A stretch of DNA of 10,581 nucleotides from Gammaproteobacteria bacterium (lineage in GTDB: Bacteria > Pseudomonadota > Gammaproteobacteria > DSM-19610). Positions 1 through 7,663 of this stretch are shown one piece after another; within the stretch, counting starts at the first letter, position 1, and every line of letters starts with the position of its first letter. Both the position numbers and the translations under genes were made by a program. The stretch lies in assembly GCA_011371465.1 (NCBI GenBank), contig DRQL01000053.1, positions 1-10,581 on the forward strand, given 5' to 3'. The notes under the pieces were generated by a model. It saw nothing but the letters and a program-made list of their open reading frames with translations, had not been told where the DNA came from and searched no databases.

Positions 1-877
1 CCGCCGTTGGTCGTTTGCCGAGCATGTCCAGTTCAATGCAGTGGTCTTCGGCGGTGATTTCGGCGCCCGCCTCGCGCAGTTTTTCCAGTACCGCGTCGAG
101 ACACAGCGGTTCGGTATTACGCAGCCGTACCTTGCCGCCAGTGGCCGCAGCGGCTACCAGGAAGGTGCCGGTTTCGATGCGGTCGGGGATGATGGTGTGG
201 CTGCCGCCGTGCAGTTTTTCCACCCCTTCGATGGTGATGGTGTCGGTGCCGGCGCCTTCTATACGCGCGCCCATGGCGCTGAGGCACAACGCCAGGTCGG
301 TAATCTCCGGTTCGCGCGCGGCGTTTTCCAGTACCGTGGTGCCTTCCGCCAGGCAGGCGGCCATCATCAGGTTTTCGGTGCCGGTGACGGAAACCAGGTC
401 GAAGAAAAAGTGTGCTCCCTGCAGGCGGCCGGCCCGGGCCCTGATGTAGCCGTCTTCGATATCGATCTCGGCGCCCATCGCTTTCAGGCCCTGGATGTGC
501 AGGTTGACCGGGCGGGAGCCAATGGCACAACCACCCGGCAGCGAGACTTCGGCTTCGCCAAAGCGGGCCAGCAGCGGACCCAGTACCAGGATCGAGGCGC
601 GCATGGTCTTGACCAGTTCATAGGGCGCCAGCAGTTCGGTGATCGCGGAATTGTCCGCCACCAGGGCCATGTTGTCGCTGAGCTCGAAACGGGTGCCGAA
701 TCGCCCCATCAGTTCCAGCGTGGTGGTGATGTCGCGCAGGTGCGGAACATTGCGGATGGTTACCGGTTCGGCGCTGAGCAGGGTGGACGCCAGTATCGGC
801 AGCGCAGCATTCTTGGCCCCGGATACGGCGATCTCGCCGTGCAGCGGCCCATTACCCATGATTCGTAATTTATCCAT
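1..877 (-). CDS. murA: UDP-N-acetylglucosamine 1-carboxyvinyltransferase MurA (3' end beyond window)
   Basis: Cytoplasmic enzyme of the first committed step of peptidoglycan synthesis: it transfers enolpyruvate from PEP to UDP-GlcNAc. The 292 visible residues begin MDKLRIMGNG and follow the family closely. K22-N23 lies in the SGAKNAALPIL substrate-binding segment. TMRAS occurs near residue 91. The active-site loop PGGCAIGSRP carries the catalytic Cys117, the residue attacked by fosfomycin. NAAREPEI lies near 186, and DRIETGTF near 233. MurA is normally about 420 residues, so roughly the last 30 percent, including the catalytic Asp of the second domain, lies outside the window. The ATG at 877 matches the usual N-terminus. 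Only 46 bases separate it from the spt stop, so it is probably co-transcribed with acp-spt. That neighbour is unusual: in many gammaproteobacteria murA follows a BolA-like gene. Whether this is the only murA copy cannot be told from here. Confidence 0.97.
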   Translation of the reverse strand, partial: MDKLRIMGNGPLHGEIAVSGAKNAALPILASTLLSAEPVTIRNVPHLRDITTTLELMGRFGTRFELSDNMALVADNSAITELLAPYELVKTMRASILVLGPLLARFGEAEVSLPGGCAIGSRPVNLHIQGLKAMGAEIDIEDGYIRARAGRLQGAHFFFDLVSVTGTENLMMAACLAEGTTVLENAAREPEITDLALCLSAMGARIEGAGTDTITIEGVEKLHGGSHTIIPDRIETGTFLVAAAATGGKVRLRNTEPLCLDAVLEKLREAGAEITAEDHCIELDMLGKRPTA

Positions 878-923
878 TCGGGACTCTTTGATTTGACCGC
901 GTGCGTGCAGCGAACGCCGGAAG

Positions 924-2105
924 TTATTTCTGACCCTGCACGGTTGCAAAGGCTTCCACGATACGATCGATTTGCTCAGGACTGTGCGCGGCGCTGACGC
1001 TGCAGCGCAGCAGGCTGTCGTCGCTGGGGGAGGCCGGTGGCATGACCAGGTTGACGTAGGCACCGTGCTGCAGCAGCCGGTTCCACCAGTCGATGGCCTG
1101 GTTGCGGTCCTTGATGGTAACGGCAACCACCGGGCTGACTTCGGGACTGACCTGGAGTCCAAGTGCCGTGAGCCCGTTGTACAGTCGATGGGCATTGGCC
1201 CACAGTCGGTCACGCAGTTGCGGACGTTCCTGCATCAGGCGCAGCGCGGCGCGTGTCGAGGCGATCACCGAGGGTGAAGGGGAGGCCGTGAAAATATAGG
1301 AACGGATGGCAAAGCGGATGGCGTTCAGCTGGTCGTGGTTGCTGACGCAGTAGCCGCCGATGGCGCCGAGACTTTTACTGAAGGTGCCGACCACGAAGTC
1401 CACGTCATCCTCCACGCCGGCCGCTTCCGCCACGCCGCGGCCGTGCTCGCCCAGCATGCCCAGCGAGTGTGCCTCGTCGACCAGCAGCAGGCCGCCATAC
1501 TTGCGCTTGACGGCCGCGATCTCGGCCAGCGGCGCCTGGTCGCCCATCATGCTGTAGATGCCCTCGACAATGATCAGCGTGTTCTCGATACGGTCGCCGA
1601 GACGCCGCAGCCGCTTGTCGAGATCGGCGGGATCGTTGTGCCGGAAGCGGATGATATCGGCGCCACCCAGGCGCACGCCGTCATAGATGCTGGCGTGGCT
1701 GTCGGCATCCAGCACAATGACATCACCGGGTCCGGCCAGCGTAGAGCCCATACCCATGGTGGCTGCATAGCCTGTGGAAAACACGATCGCGTGCCGGCGG
1801 TCGAAGAAGGCGGCCAGCTCGTTTTCCAGTGCCACGTGTCCGGCAAAGGTGCCGTTGGCCATACGCGAGCCGGTGGTGCCGGTACCCAGCTCGTCGATGG
1901 CCTGCTTGGCCGCTTCCAGGCATTCAGGTTCAAAGGTCAGCCCGAGGTAATTGTTGGTGCCCGCCAGGATGACCTGGTGGCCATTGACGATGGCTTCGGT
2001 AGAGGACAGCAGTTTTTCGGTGACTGCACCAAAGGGCATTACGCCCAGCTGCTGCAGCTCGGCCTGGATATCAACAATGGGCTGGAACTTGTCGAACAGG
2101 CTCAT
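924..2105 (-). CDS. spt: Serine palmitoyltransferase-type alpha-oxoamine synthase
   Basis: PLP-dependent fold-type I enzyme that decarboxylatively condenses an amino acid with an acyl thioester. Visible are GTGTTGSR near 75-81, His137 in DADSHASIYDG (expected to stack on PLP), Asp210 and His213 in LLLVDEAHS, and the Schiff-base lysine K244 in GTFSKSLGAIGGY. The C-terminal MPPASP...LLRCSVSAAHS stretch (355-375) resembles bacterial serine palmitoyltransferases more than BioF or Kbl. Its 393 residues fit the family. The expected product is 3-ketosphinganine from serine and a long acyl chain, the entry to ceramide and sphingolipid synthesis. An ACP gene ends two bases upstream, as expected for the ACP-using bacterial SPTs known from Caulobacter. 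No Shine-Dalgarno precedes the ATG, so translation is probably coupled to acp. BioF or a CqsA-like synthase is the alternative. The family is certain; the substrate is inferred. Confidence 0.85.
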   Translation of the reverse strand: MSLFDKFQPIVDIQAELQQLGVMPFGAVTEKLLSSTEAIVNGHQVILAGTNNYLGLTFEPECLEAAKQAIDELGTGTTGSRMANGTFAGHVALENELAAFFDRRHAIVFSTGYAATMGMGSTLAGPGDVIVLDADSHASIYDGVRLGGADIIRFRHNDPADLDKRLRRLGDRIENTLIIVEGIYSMMGDQAPLAEIAAVKRKYGGLLLVDEAHSLGMLGEHGRGVAEAAGVEDDVDFVVGTFSKSLGAIGGYCVSNHDQLNAIRFAIRSYIFTASPSPSVIASTRAALRLMQERPQLRDRLWANAHRLYNGLTALGLQVSPEVSPVVAVTIKDRNQAIDWWNRLLQHGAYVNLVMPPASPSDDSLLRCSVSAAHSPEQIDRIVEAFATVQGQK

Positions 2106-2107
2106 GG

Positions 2108-2350
2108 TCAGGGGTTGAGTTTTTCCAGCGCCAGCGCGAGGTCGTGTACAGTGCGGATGTCCGGCAGGATATTGAGCGGGATCGACATGTCGAAGTGATC
2201 CTCCAGCTGCTCGATCAGCTCCATGACCTGCAGCGAGGTCAGGCCGAGCTCGGTGACCAGCTCGCTCTCTTCGTTGAGCAGGATGCCCTGTTTTGCGAAC
2301 GGCTTGAGTATCGCAAAGATATTCGCCAGGTATTCGTTGTAGTCAGGCAT
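2108..2350 (-). CDS. Acyl carrier protein, probably dedicated to the adjacent SPT
   Basis: An 80-residue acidic four-helix carrier protein. The phosphopantetheine attachment site is Ser39 in ELGLTSLQVMELI at the start of helix II. The usual DSL triad reads TSL here: the conserved acidic residue before the serine is replaced by Thr, which marks it as a specialised ACP rather than the housekeeping AcpP. LIEQLEDHFDMSIP (45-58) is the typical helix II-III region. Its TGA lies two bases before the spt ATG, so the two form one translationally coupled unit in which the ACP probably supplies the acyl group for condensation. The ATG at 2350 has no clear Shine-Dalgarno. Transcription probably starts in the gap shared with the divergent ELM1-like gene. 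The ACP family is clear; the partner is inferred from position. Confidence 0.88.
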   Translation of the reverse strand: MPDYNEYLANIFAILKPFAKQGILLNEESELVTELGLTSLQVMELIEQLEDHFDMSIPLNILPDIRTVHDLALALEKLNP

Positions 2351-2385
2351 GGAGAAACGTTTGTCCGGATGCAGTTAACGGAAAA

Positions 2386-2414
2386 TTGACGCGGCCTGCA
2401 CAAGCCGCTAGATT
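2386..2414 (+). promoter_or_regulatory. Sigma70-type promoter for the first ELM1-like gene
   Basis: TTGACG (2386-2391) and TAGATT (2409-2414) are separated by exactly 17 bases, close to the consensus for a housekeeping promoter. Transcription would start near 2421, leaving about 65 bases before the ATG at 2485. This also argues against a longer reading of the gene from the TTG at 2386, since that codon would lie in the -35 box. The spacer contains a GCGGC/GCCGC inverted repeat (2391-2395 and 2404-2408). Confidence 0.6.
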
Positions 2415-2425
2415 CGGAACGCTGA

Positions 2426-2431
2426 ATTGTA
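2426..2431 (-). promoter_or_regulatory. Possible -10 element for acp-spt-murA
   Basis: On the minus strand TACAAT lies about 75 bases upstream of the acp start. It has no recognisable -35 at 16-18 bases, so it is weak or needs an activator. It would overlap the start region of the divergent ELM1-like promoter, so the two could interfere. This is tentative. Confidence 0.25.
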
Positions 2432-2484
2432 CTTGGAGTTGGGCGGCGGTGCTACGGGCGGCCGTCATACACAAGCCGGGATCC

Positions 2485-3594
2485 ATGAATCGACCAGTCA
2501 CCACCCCATCCGACCCGGCTACCGGTCCTGATGAAGCAAACCCCGTCGTATGGCTGGTTACCGGCTACCGGGCCGGGGAGCGCAGCCAGATCCTGGCGCT
2601 GGCAGAGGCGCTGGGCTGGCCGTTTGAACTCAAAACGCTCAGTTACCGCAAAAGCGAGTTTCGCACCAGCCTGTTCCGGGGCAGCGACCTGCGCGGGGTG
2701 CGCCTGCAGCAGTCCAGCGAGCTGGCGCCGCCCTGGCCGGACCTGGTGATCTCTGCCGGTATGCGCAATGAGCCGGTCGGGCGCTGGATTCGCAAACAGT
2801 CCGGTGGCAGAACCCGGCTGGTGCACATCGGCCGGCCCTGGGCCGCGCCGGATCGTTTCGACCTGGTCATCACCACGCCCCAGTACCGCCTGGCCACACA
2901 CGAGCGCGTGCTGCAGAATGCCATGCCGCTGAACCAGGTTACGCCGGAACGGCTTGCGGAACAGGGGCAGCGGCTTTTACCGCGCGTTGAGCACTTGCCG
3001 AAGCCCTTCACCGGCGTAATCCTGGGTGGTAACAGCGGTCCCTACACGCTGGGGCCGAAGAACGCGGCGCGCATTGCGCGGCAGGCCGACCGGATGGCCG
3101 CACAGCGCAACGGTTCCCTGCTGATATCGACCAGCGCGCGCACTTCGCAGGCGGCCATCCAGGCGTTTCAGCAGCATCTCGAGGTGCCTCACTACCTGTA
3201 TCACTGGCAACCCGACGATGACAGCAATCCCTATTTCGGTATCCTCGCGCTGAGCGACGAACTGGTTGTCACCGCAGACAGTATTTCCATGCTGGGCGAG
3301 GCCTGCGCAACCGGCAAAGCGCTGTACATGGCGGACCTGGGTGGCTACGGCTATCCCATGCGCCCGGAGTGCCCTGCGGGGGTGGATTTCCGGCTGACCG
3401 GGCTGACCTACAGCTGGCTGATGCGTTTCGGACCGCTACGCCTCAGCCGTGATATTCGCCTGGTGCACCGGCAGTTGCTGGCCGAAAAGCGGGCGGTATG
3501 GCTGGGTCAGCCGCAACCATCGCCGGCCACCGGTGGCCTGTCGGATATGCAGCGCGCGGTGAGTCGGGTGCGTGCGCTGTTTGGTTATTCCTGA
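2485..3594 (+). CDS. ELM1-like family protein (Mito_fiss_Elm1, formerly DUF1022), copy 1
   Basis: A 369-residue protein of the bacterial family named after the plant mitochondrial fission factor ELM1; its biochemical role in bacteria is unknown to me. Conserved blocks are WLVTGYRAGERSQ (23-35), ALAEALGWP (38-46), PPWPDLVISAGMRNEPV (82-98), RLVHIGRPWA (111-120), FDLVITTPQY (125-134), GVILGGNSGPY (177-187), SLLISTSART (211-220), NPYFGILALSD (248-258) and VVTADSISMLGEACATGK (261-278). The two-lobe layout, with a glycine-rich loop opening the second half and a late Ser/Glu-rich nucleotide-site-like motif, resembles GT-B glycosyltransferases, so a transferase is plausible. No signal peptide or membrane segment is seen. 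The ATG at 2485 was chosen because paralogue 2 starts at the same point and a promoter occupies the upstream extension. It is divergent from acp, and its stop overlaps the convergent exporter gene. The family call is firm; the function is not. Confidence 0.85.
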   Translation: MNRPVTTPSDPATGPDEANPVVWLVTGYRAGERSQILALAEALGWPFELKTLSYRKSEFRTSLFRGSDLRGVRLQQSSELAPPWPDLVISAGMRNEPVGRWIRKQSGGRTRLVHIGRPWAAPDRFDLVITTPQYRLATHERVLQNAMPLNQVTPERLAEQGQRLLPRVEHLPKPFTGVILGGNSGPYTLGPKNAARIARQADRMAAQRNGSLLISTSARTSQAAIQAFQQHLEVPHYLYHWQPDDDSNPYFGILALSDELVVTADSISMLGEACATGKALYMADLGGYGYPMRPECPAGVDFRLTGLTYSWLMRFGPLRLSRDIRLVHRQLLAEKRAVWLGQPQPSPATGGLSDMQRAVSRVRALFGYS

Positions 3595-5324
3595 GCGATC
3601 GGCGGCGCGGTTTTCTGCAGAATTGCACCGCCATCCTGCAGGCGGTAGACCCGATCGGCGGAATCCACCAGCGCGGTCTGGTGTGATATCGCCAGTATGG
3701 TCAGCCTGCCGCGCAGGTCCTGCATGGTCCTGCCGATGGCGGCTTCGTTCTCGGGGTCCAGCGCGCTGGTGGCCTCGTCCAGTATCAGCAGTTTCGGTTT
3801 GTGCACCAGCGCGCGGGCAATCATGATCCGCTGCCGTTGTCCGCCGGACAGTTTGGTGCCGCGTTCGCCGACGGTGCTGTGTATGCCCCGGGTCATGCTG
3901 GCCACGAACTCCCAGGCACCGGCATCCTGCAGGGCCTGCACCGCGTCCTGTTCGCTCAGTTCCGGGTCATCCAGGGTGATGTTGTGCAGCACCGAATCGT
4001 GCAGCAGCAGGGTTTCCTGCGGTACGTAACCGATCATGTGACGCCAGGCTTTCAGACTCAGTTCGTCTAGCGGGATGCCGTCGATGGACACGGTTCCCGT
4101 TTTTGGCCGCAGCAGGCCGATCACCAGGTCGACCACCGTGGTTTTGCCCGATCCTGATGGTCCGATCAGGGTGGTCAGGCAGCCGGCGGGTATCTCGATC
4201 GTAAGGTCGGTCAGTACCGGGTTGTCATCGTAGGCAAAGCTGACGGCGTCCAGCCGCACCGATTGTTCCAGGGTCGGCTGTCTGCCGGTACCCAGTACTT
4301 CGCGGGCCTGTTCGGCTTCGTGGATGGTCTCCTTCAGTGACCAGAAGGCGCTTTCTCCCAGCACCATTTTCTGGTACTGCTTCTGTACCTTGCCCATCTG
4401 GCTGAGCATCTTGCCCAGCAACGCGACCAGCACCAGCACGGTCGCAAAGGGCATGTCGAACTTCACCAGCGCCACGTACATGCCCAGCGCAATGATGATG
4501 GTGAACATCTCTTCCTGCGCGGAGCTGAGCAGGGCCGTGCTGAACACCTGTTTCTGCAGTGCCCTGTTGAGCTTGGAAGTCTTGAGCGCGAGCACCGTGT
4601 CGGCCAGGTGTTCCCTGGCCATGGCCTTGAGCGGTTTCACGGACTGCAGGGTGTCGGTCAAACGGGTCAGCAGTGCAATCAGCAGGCTGGTCTGCCGTTT
4701 GCCGGCCTTGCGCGCCATGCGCACCAGGAAGTGGGATATGCCGATGATGACTGCACCGGCGCCAAGGCTGACCAGGGTGGCTTTCCAGGAGACTGCGACT
4801 GCGACTGAACCATAGATGACCGCCTGGATCAGCAGGGTGATCACCGTGGCGCCGTTGACGAAGGAATCCGACGAACGCTGTGACTCGGTGGCCAGGGCAT
4901 TGGTCAGTTTACCGACCGGCTGGTGCAGGAAATATTCCCACTTCACGCGCAGCACGGCACGCAGCATCTCCAGCCGGAGATCGGTCGCGACCTGTGCCGC
5001 GGTGTAGCCCACCTGTTTCTTGGCGACCAGCAGCAACAGGCTTTTCAGGGTGACCGCGACCACAATGATGCTGAGCAGAACGCCGATGGTGGGGTCCAGT
5101 CCCAGGTTGGCCAGCGTTTCGTTGACGATGCGTTCCACGTCGTTTTCGGGTTCCGTCGCTGCGCTGTTGTCACCCGTAACGGCATTGTTGCGGATGGCGA
5201 CATTGAGCAGGGGCAGCAGGGCGGACAGCCCGACACTTTCCGCGATGCCCGCGGACAGCAGGGCCAGCAGCATCAGCGCGGATTGCCAGGGGTACGCACG
5301 GAAAAATGTCAGCATCAAACGCAT
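3585..5324 (-). CDS. MsbA-type ABC exporter (fused membrane and ATPase domains)
   Basis: A 579-residue half-transporter expected to act as a homodimer in the inner membrane. The N-terminal exporter domain has about six helices: roughly 13-40, 80-101, 160-178, 182-201, 272-289 and 293-311. A periplasmic stretch lies at 41-75. The ATPase has Walker A GPSGSGKT (388-395), Q-loop Gln436, signature LSGGQ (492-496), Walker B LLILDE (512-517) with catalytic Glu517, and switch His548. All catalytic residues are intact. The type exports lipids, lipid-linked sugars or peptides. Lying behind lptF-lptG and next to ELM1-like and SPT genes, a lipid or glycolipid flippase is the best guess. It is not called msbA, because substrate cannot be read from sequence and the first helices (AGIAESVGLSALLPLL) also resemble PglK-like exporters. 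It lies 189 bases after lptG, probably with its own promoter, and ends overlapping the convergent ELM1-like gene by 10 bases. Confidence 0.92.
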   Translation of the reverse strand: MRLMLTFFRAYPWQSALMLLALLSAGIAESVGLSALLPLLNVAIRNNAVTGDNSAATEPENDVERIVNETLANLGLDPTIGVLLSIIVVAVTLKSLLLLVAKKQVGYTAAQVATDLRLEMLRAVLRVKWEYFLHQPVGKLTNALATESQRSSDSFVNGATVITLLIQAVIYGSVAVAVSWKATLVSLGAGAVIIGISHFLVRMARKAGKRQTSLLIALLTRLTDTLQSVKPLKAMAREHLADTVLALKTSKLNRALQKQVFSTALLSSAQEEMFTIIIALGMYVALVKFDMPFATVLVLVALLGKMLSQMGKVQKQYQKMVLGESAFWSLKETIHEAEQAREVLGTGRQPTLEQSVRLDAVSFAYDDNPVLTDLTIEIPAGCLTTLIGPSGSGKTTVVDLVIGLLRPKTGTVSIDGIPLDELSLKAWRHMIGYVPQETLLLHDSVLHNITLDDPELSEQDAVQALQDAGAWEFVASMTRGIHSTVGERGTKLSGGQRQRIMIARALVHKPKLLILDEATSALDPENEAAIGRTMQDLRGRLTILAISHQTALVDSADRVYRLQDGGAILQKTAPPIAQE

Positions 5325-5460
5325 AGGGAGGGGCTCAGCGGGAACGGGTCATTAGGAACCTGCACGGGCAGGGCAAAAACCTGGTGCGGGAATCCCGTTA
5401 TTCTGATTCAGGCGGTGGGAAATCGCTGTATTCCTCGCGATGGCGACAGATCAGGCCGTC

Positions 5461-5477
5461 CCGGCGGGCCCGGCCGG
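5461..5477. repeat. GC-rich inverted repeat between lptG and the exporter
   Basis: CCGGC and GCCGG arms flank a 7-base GC-only loop. No T-tract follows on either strand, so it is not a convincing intrinsic terminator. It sits at the predicted start of the exporter transcript and could form a hairpin at the 5' end of its leader. Confidence 0.35.
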
Positions 5478-5482
5478 TGCCG

Positions 5483-5511
5483 ATTATGCCCTGAGTGACG
5501 CGCGGCGACAA
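5483..5511 (-). promoter_or_regulatory. Candidate sigma70-type promoter for the ABC exporter
   Basis: On the minus strand TTGTCG (5506-5511) and CATAAT (5483-5488) are separated by 17 bases, just past the lptG stop. Transcription would start near 5476 and leave a leader of about 150 bases before the exporter ATG at 5324. The exporter may therefore be transcribed independently as well as by read-through from lptFG. Confidence 0.45.
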
Positions 5512-5513
5512 AT

Positions 5514-6584
5514 TCAGCGCATCCGGTAAATCAGCAGCCCGGCGGCAACGGAAACCAGCATGACGGGCAGGAAGGCGACCAGCTGGGGTGGCAGGCCGGC
5601 GATGGCCCCCCCGGTCTGTATGAGCTGGGAAGCCAGGTAGAACAGGATGCCGACACCGGCGCCGATGGCCAGGCTCTTGCCGAAGGCGTTGCTGCGGGTG
5701 CTGCCCAGGCCGGCGCCGATGGGGGTCGCCAGCAGCACCATGGCGCCCGCCGTCAGGGGCAGGGAGACCCGCTGCCAGAACAGTTGCTCGATGCGTTCCG
5801 AGACCTGTTGCGTGGACTTCAGGTAGCCCGAGTATTCGTAAAGCCCGCTGGGTGTCATGCCGGAGGTGGACAGGGGCAGGGCGGGGAGTTCATCGCGCGA
5901 CCAGAACGGTCCCATTTCCAGGTGGTCGAGGTGCTGGCTCCTGAGTTGATTGCCTACCAGCGATTTCTGCCCGACATCGAGCAGATCCCAGCGCCGGCTT
6001 TTGTTCAGCCGGGCACGGCTGGCGTAGACAAAATTCAGCAGCCGGCCCGTTTTGTCGAACTCGTACAGGTAGATGCTGCGCGGTGCATTGCTGTGTTTCA
6101 GGGTGCGCACATTGAAGAAACTGTTGCCGTTGTTGGACCACAGCCCCTTGCCTCGCAGCAGGTTGGCCTTGTTGGTGCGGATGAGTATCTTGCGGATTTC
6201 CGCCTGCTGGTAGAGTGGGGCAGCGATAAATTCACTGACAGCATACAGTGCGATGACCAGCGCCAGCGCGGGTATGGCGACCGAACGGAAGAAACGCAGC
6301 AGTGAAACGCCCGCTGCGCGGATGGCGATGATTTCGCTGTTCCTGTTCAGTCCGGCCAGTGCCAGCAGCGAGCCCAGCAAAATAATAACCGGCGCCAGAT
6401 CCATCGAACGCTGTGGCAGGGTGTAGAGCACAAAGTGCAGGGCGTCCAGCGTCCGGTAGTGCTCGTTGACGCGGTCCAGTTCTTCGATGAAGGCCAGCAG
6501 CCCGAAGATCGCGGAGACGACCACCCAGATCAGCAGCCAGCCTTTCACCAGTTTCCACGCGATGTAGCGGTCGAGGCAGCCCAT
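5514..6584 (-). CDS. lptG: LPS export system permease LptG
   Basis: Inner-membrane subunit of the LptB2FG ABC machine that pulls LPS out of the membrane and passes it to LptC. The 356 residues have the expected layout. Three N-terminal helices lie near 14-34, 62-80 and 100-122, with the coupling-helix region RNSEIIAIRAAGVS (81-94). A periplasmic beta-jellyroll spans about 125-265, and three C-terminal helices lie near 271-290, 302-323 and 332-353. LSTSGMTPSGLYEYSGYLK (238-256) is the stretch before helix 4 that distinguishes LptG from LptF. Length matches the family. The ATG lies 7 bases after the lptF stop, so the two are co-translated partners. Flanking genes differ from the common pepA neighbourhood, so this may be the housekeeping pair or a specialised copy. 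Confidence 0.93.
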   Translation of the reverse strand: MGCLDRYIAWKLVKGWLLIWVVVSAIFGLLAFIEELDRVNEHYRTLDALHFVLYTLPQRSMDLAPVIILLGSLLALAGLNRNSEIIAIRAAGVSLLRFFRSVAIPALALVIALYAVSEFIAAPLYQQAEIRKILIRTNKANLLRGKGLWSNNGNSFFNVRTLKHSNAPRSIYLYEFDKTGRLLNFVYASRARLNKSRRWDLLDVGQKSLVGNQLRSQHLDHLEMGPFWSRDELPALPLSTSGMTPSGLYEYSGYLKSTQQVSERIEQLFWQRVSLPLTAGAMVLLATPIGAGLGSTRSNAFGKSLAIGAGVGILFYLASQLIQTGGAIAGLPPQLVAFLPVMLVSVAAGLLIYRMR

Positions 6585-6591
6585 GAGCGCG

Positions 6592-7659
6592 CTATCCCAT
6601 CCTGCGCTTCAGCGCCGGCAGCCCGGTGAGGGCGACGAACAACAGCAATGGCAGGGCGTATACCCACCACAGGCCGGGGAAGGCGGGGATGCGACCATCC
6701 GCTACCCAGCTGCGTGCGGCGCTGGTGAGGATGAACAGGCCGACATAGACCAGGATGGCCACCACGAAGCTGTAATAGCGGCTTTGCCGGGGTGAGCTGC
6801 GGCTTAGTGGAACGGCGACCAGGGCAAGCACCAGCGTCGCCAGCGGTGTGGAAGTGCGCCACTGGTATTCGGCGATATCCTTGGCGGCACGCGATTCGGC
6901 CAGGCTGGCAGTGGGTTCCGCCTTGCGCCGATAACTGACGTCTTTGGTTACGTCCGGGATGGGCACCACCAGTTCGCCGAACTTGAGCGTAGTATCCTGG
7001 CTACCCTGCTGGTCGAGCACATAACTGTAGCCGTCGTGGAACACGAAACTGCGTTGTTCACCCACGCTGACCGGCGGTAGTAATGCCTCCCGGGCCCAGG
7101 TCACCTGGATTTTCCCGTCCTTGTCACTTTGCAGAAAAACTTCCTTGAGCCGGCCGTGCTCCTGGTCTACACCGCGTGCAAACAGCACGTATTTGCTGCC
7201 CTGCAACTCGGTAAAGCGGCCGGGTTCAATCCGGCGTATATCGAATTCAGCGCGTGCTTCTGCCTCGATCTGGTAACTCTCCCGGTAGGCCCAGGGTCGC
7301 GCATACAGGGAAATGATGCCGACCACCACCGCCACCAGCAGGGACAGCAGGGTGATGGAGCGAATGATCCGGAACTCGCCGAAGCCGGTGGCCTGCATGG
7401 CGATCATTTCCGAGTCGCGGTACAGGCGGCTCAGGGTGGCAATAATGGACAGGTACAGCGCGGTCGGTAGCAGCACCTCCATGGCGATGATGCTGTTCAG
7501 CCCGATCAGGCGTGCCACGATGGACAGCGGCACTTCGCCTTCGGCCGCCTGGGTCAGTTTGACGCCCAGGCTGTAGCCGGTGAACACGATGATCAGCAAC
7601 GCCATGCCGAGAAACATGGGCTTGATGATTTCGGCGGTAATGTAGCGGTTCAGGAGCAA
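6592..7659 (-). CDS. lptF: LPS export system permease LptF
   Basis: Partner of LptG in the LptB2FG lipid extractor. Read from the TTG at 7659 it has 355 residues. Three helices lie near 13-33, 55-77 and 100-120, with the coupling segment LYRDSEMIAMQATG (79-92). A periplasmic jellyroll spans about 125-255. AEYQWRTSTPLATLVLAL starts at 263, VPLSRSSPRQ is the typical LptF loop after helix 4, and two further helices follow. The TTG start is preferred for three reasons: it gives MLLNRYI, aligned with the short MIIIRYL-like N-terminus of LptF; AGGA lies 6 bases upstream; and the in-frame ATG at 7698 (13 residues longer) has no ribosome site and overlaps a likely -10 box. An even longer reading to 8022 would run antisense into the ELM1-like gene and is rejected. 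The substrate is LPS by family, but a related lipid is possible from context. Confidence 0.93.
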   Translation of the reverse strand: MLLNRYITAEIIKPMFLGMALLIIVFTGYSLGVKLTQAAEGEVPLSIVARLIGLNSIIAMEVLLPTALYLSIIATLSRLYRDSEMIAMQATGFGEFRIIRSITLLSLLVAVVVGIISLYARPWAYRESYQIEAEARAEFDIRRIEPGRFTELQGSKYVLFARGVDQEHGRLKEVFLQSDKDGKIQVTWAREALLPPVSVGEQRSFVFHDGYSYVLDQQGSQDTTLKFGELVVPIPDVTKDVSYRRKAEPTASLAESRAAKDIAEYQWRTSTPLATLVLALVAVPLSRSSPRQSRYYSFVVAILVYVGLFILTSAARSWVADGRIPAFPGLWWVYALPLLLFVALTGLPALKRRMG

Positions 7660-7663
7660 GAAT

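Noticed and set aside
41..868. Long plus-strand frame opposite murA
   Set aside because: It is a shadow in GC-rich DNA: the minus strand gives an unmistakable MurA with its catalytic cysteine, and the plus product has no recognisable motif.
924..2105. Annotation as BioF (8-amino-7-oxononanoate synthase)
   Set aside because: Same family, but the adjacent ACP, the SPT-like C-terminal motif and the absence of other biotin genes favour serine palmitoyltransferase. Not excluded without a tree.
1335..2198. 287-residue plus-strand frame opposite spt and acp
   Set aside because: It runs antisense through both well-supported genes and has a composition typical of a complementary-strand shadow.
2386..2484. 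Longer ELM1-like copy 1 from TTG 2386
   Set aside because: The codon lies in a promoter -35 box, and the extra 33 residues have no counterpart in copy 2.
2485..3594. A literal mitochondrial fission role for the ELM1-like proteins
   Set aside because: The name comes from the plant homologue; it cannot describe the function in a bacterium.
5461..5477. Intrinsic terminator after lptG
   Set aside because: There is a stable GC hairpin but no T-tract on either side.
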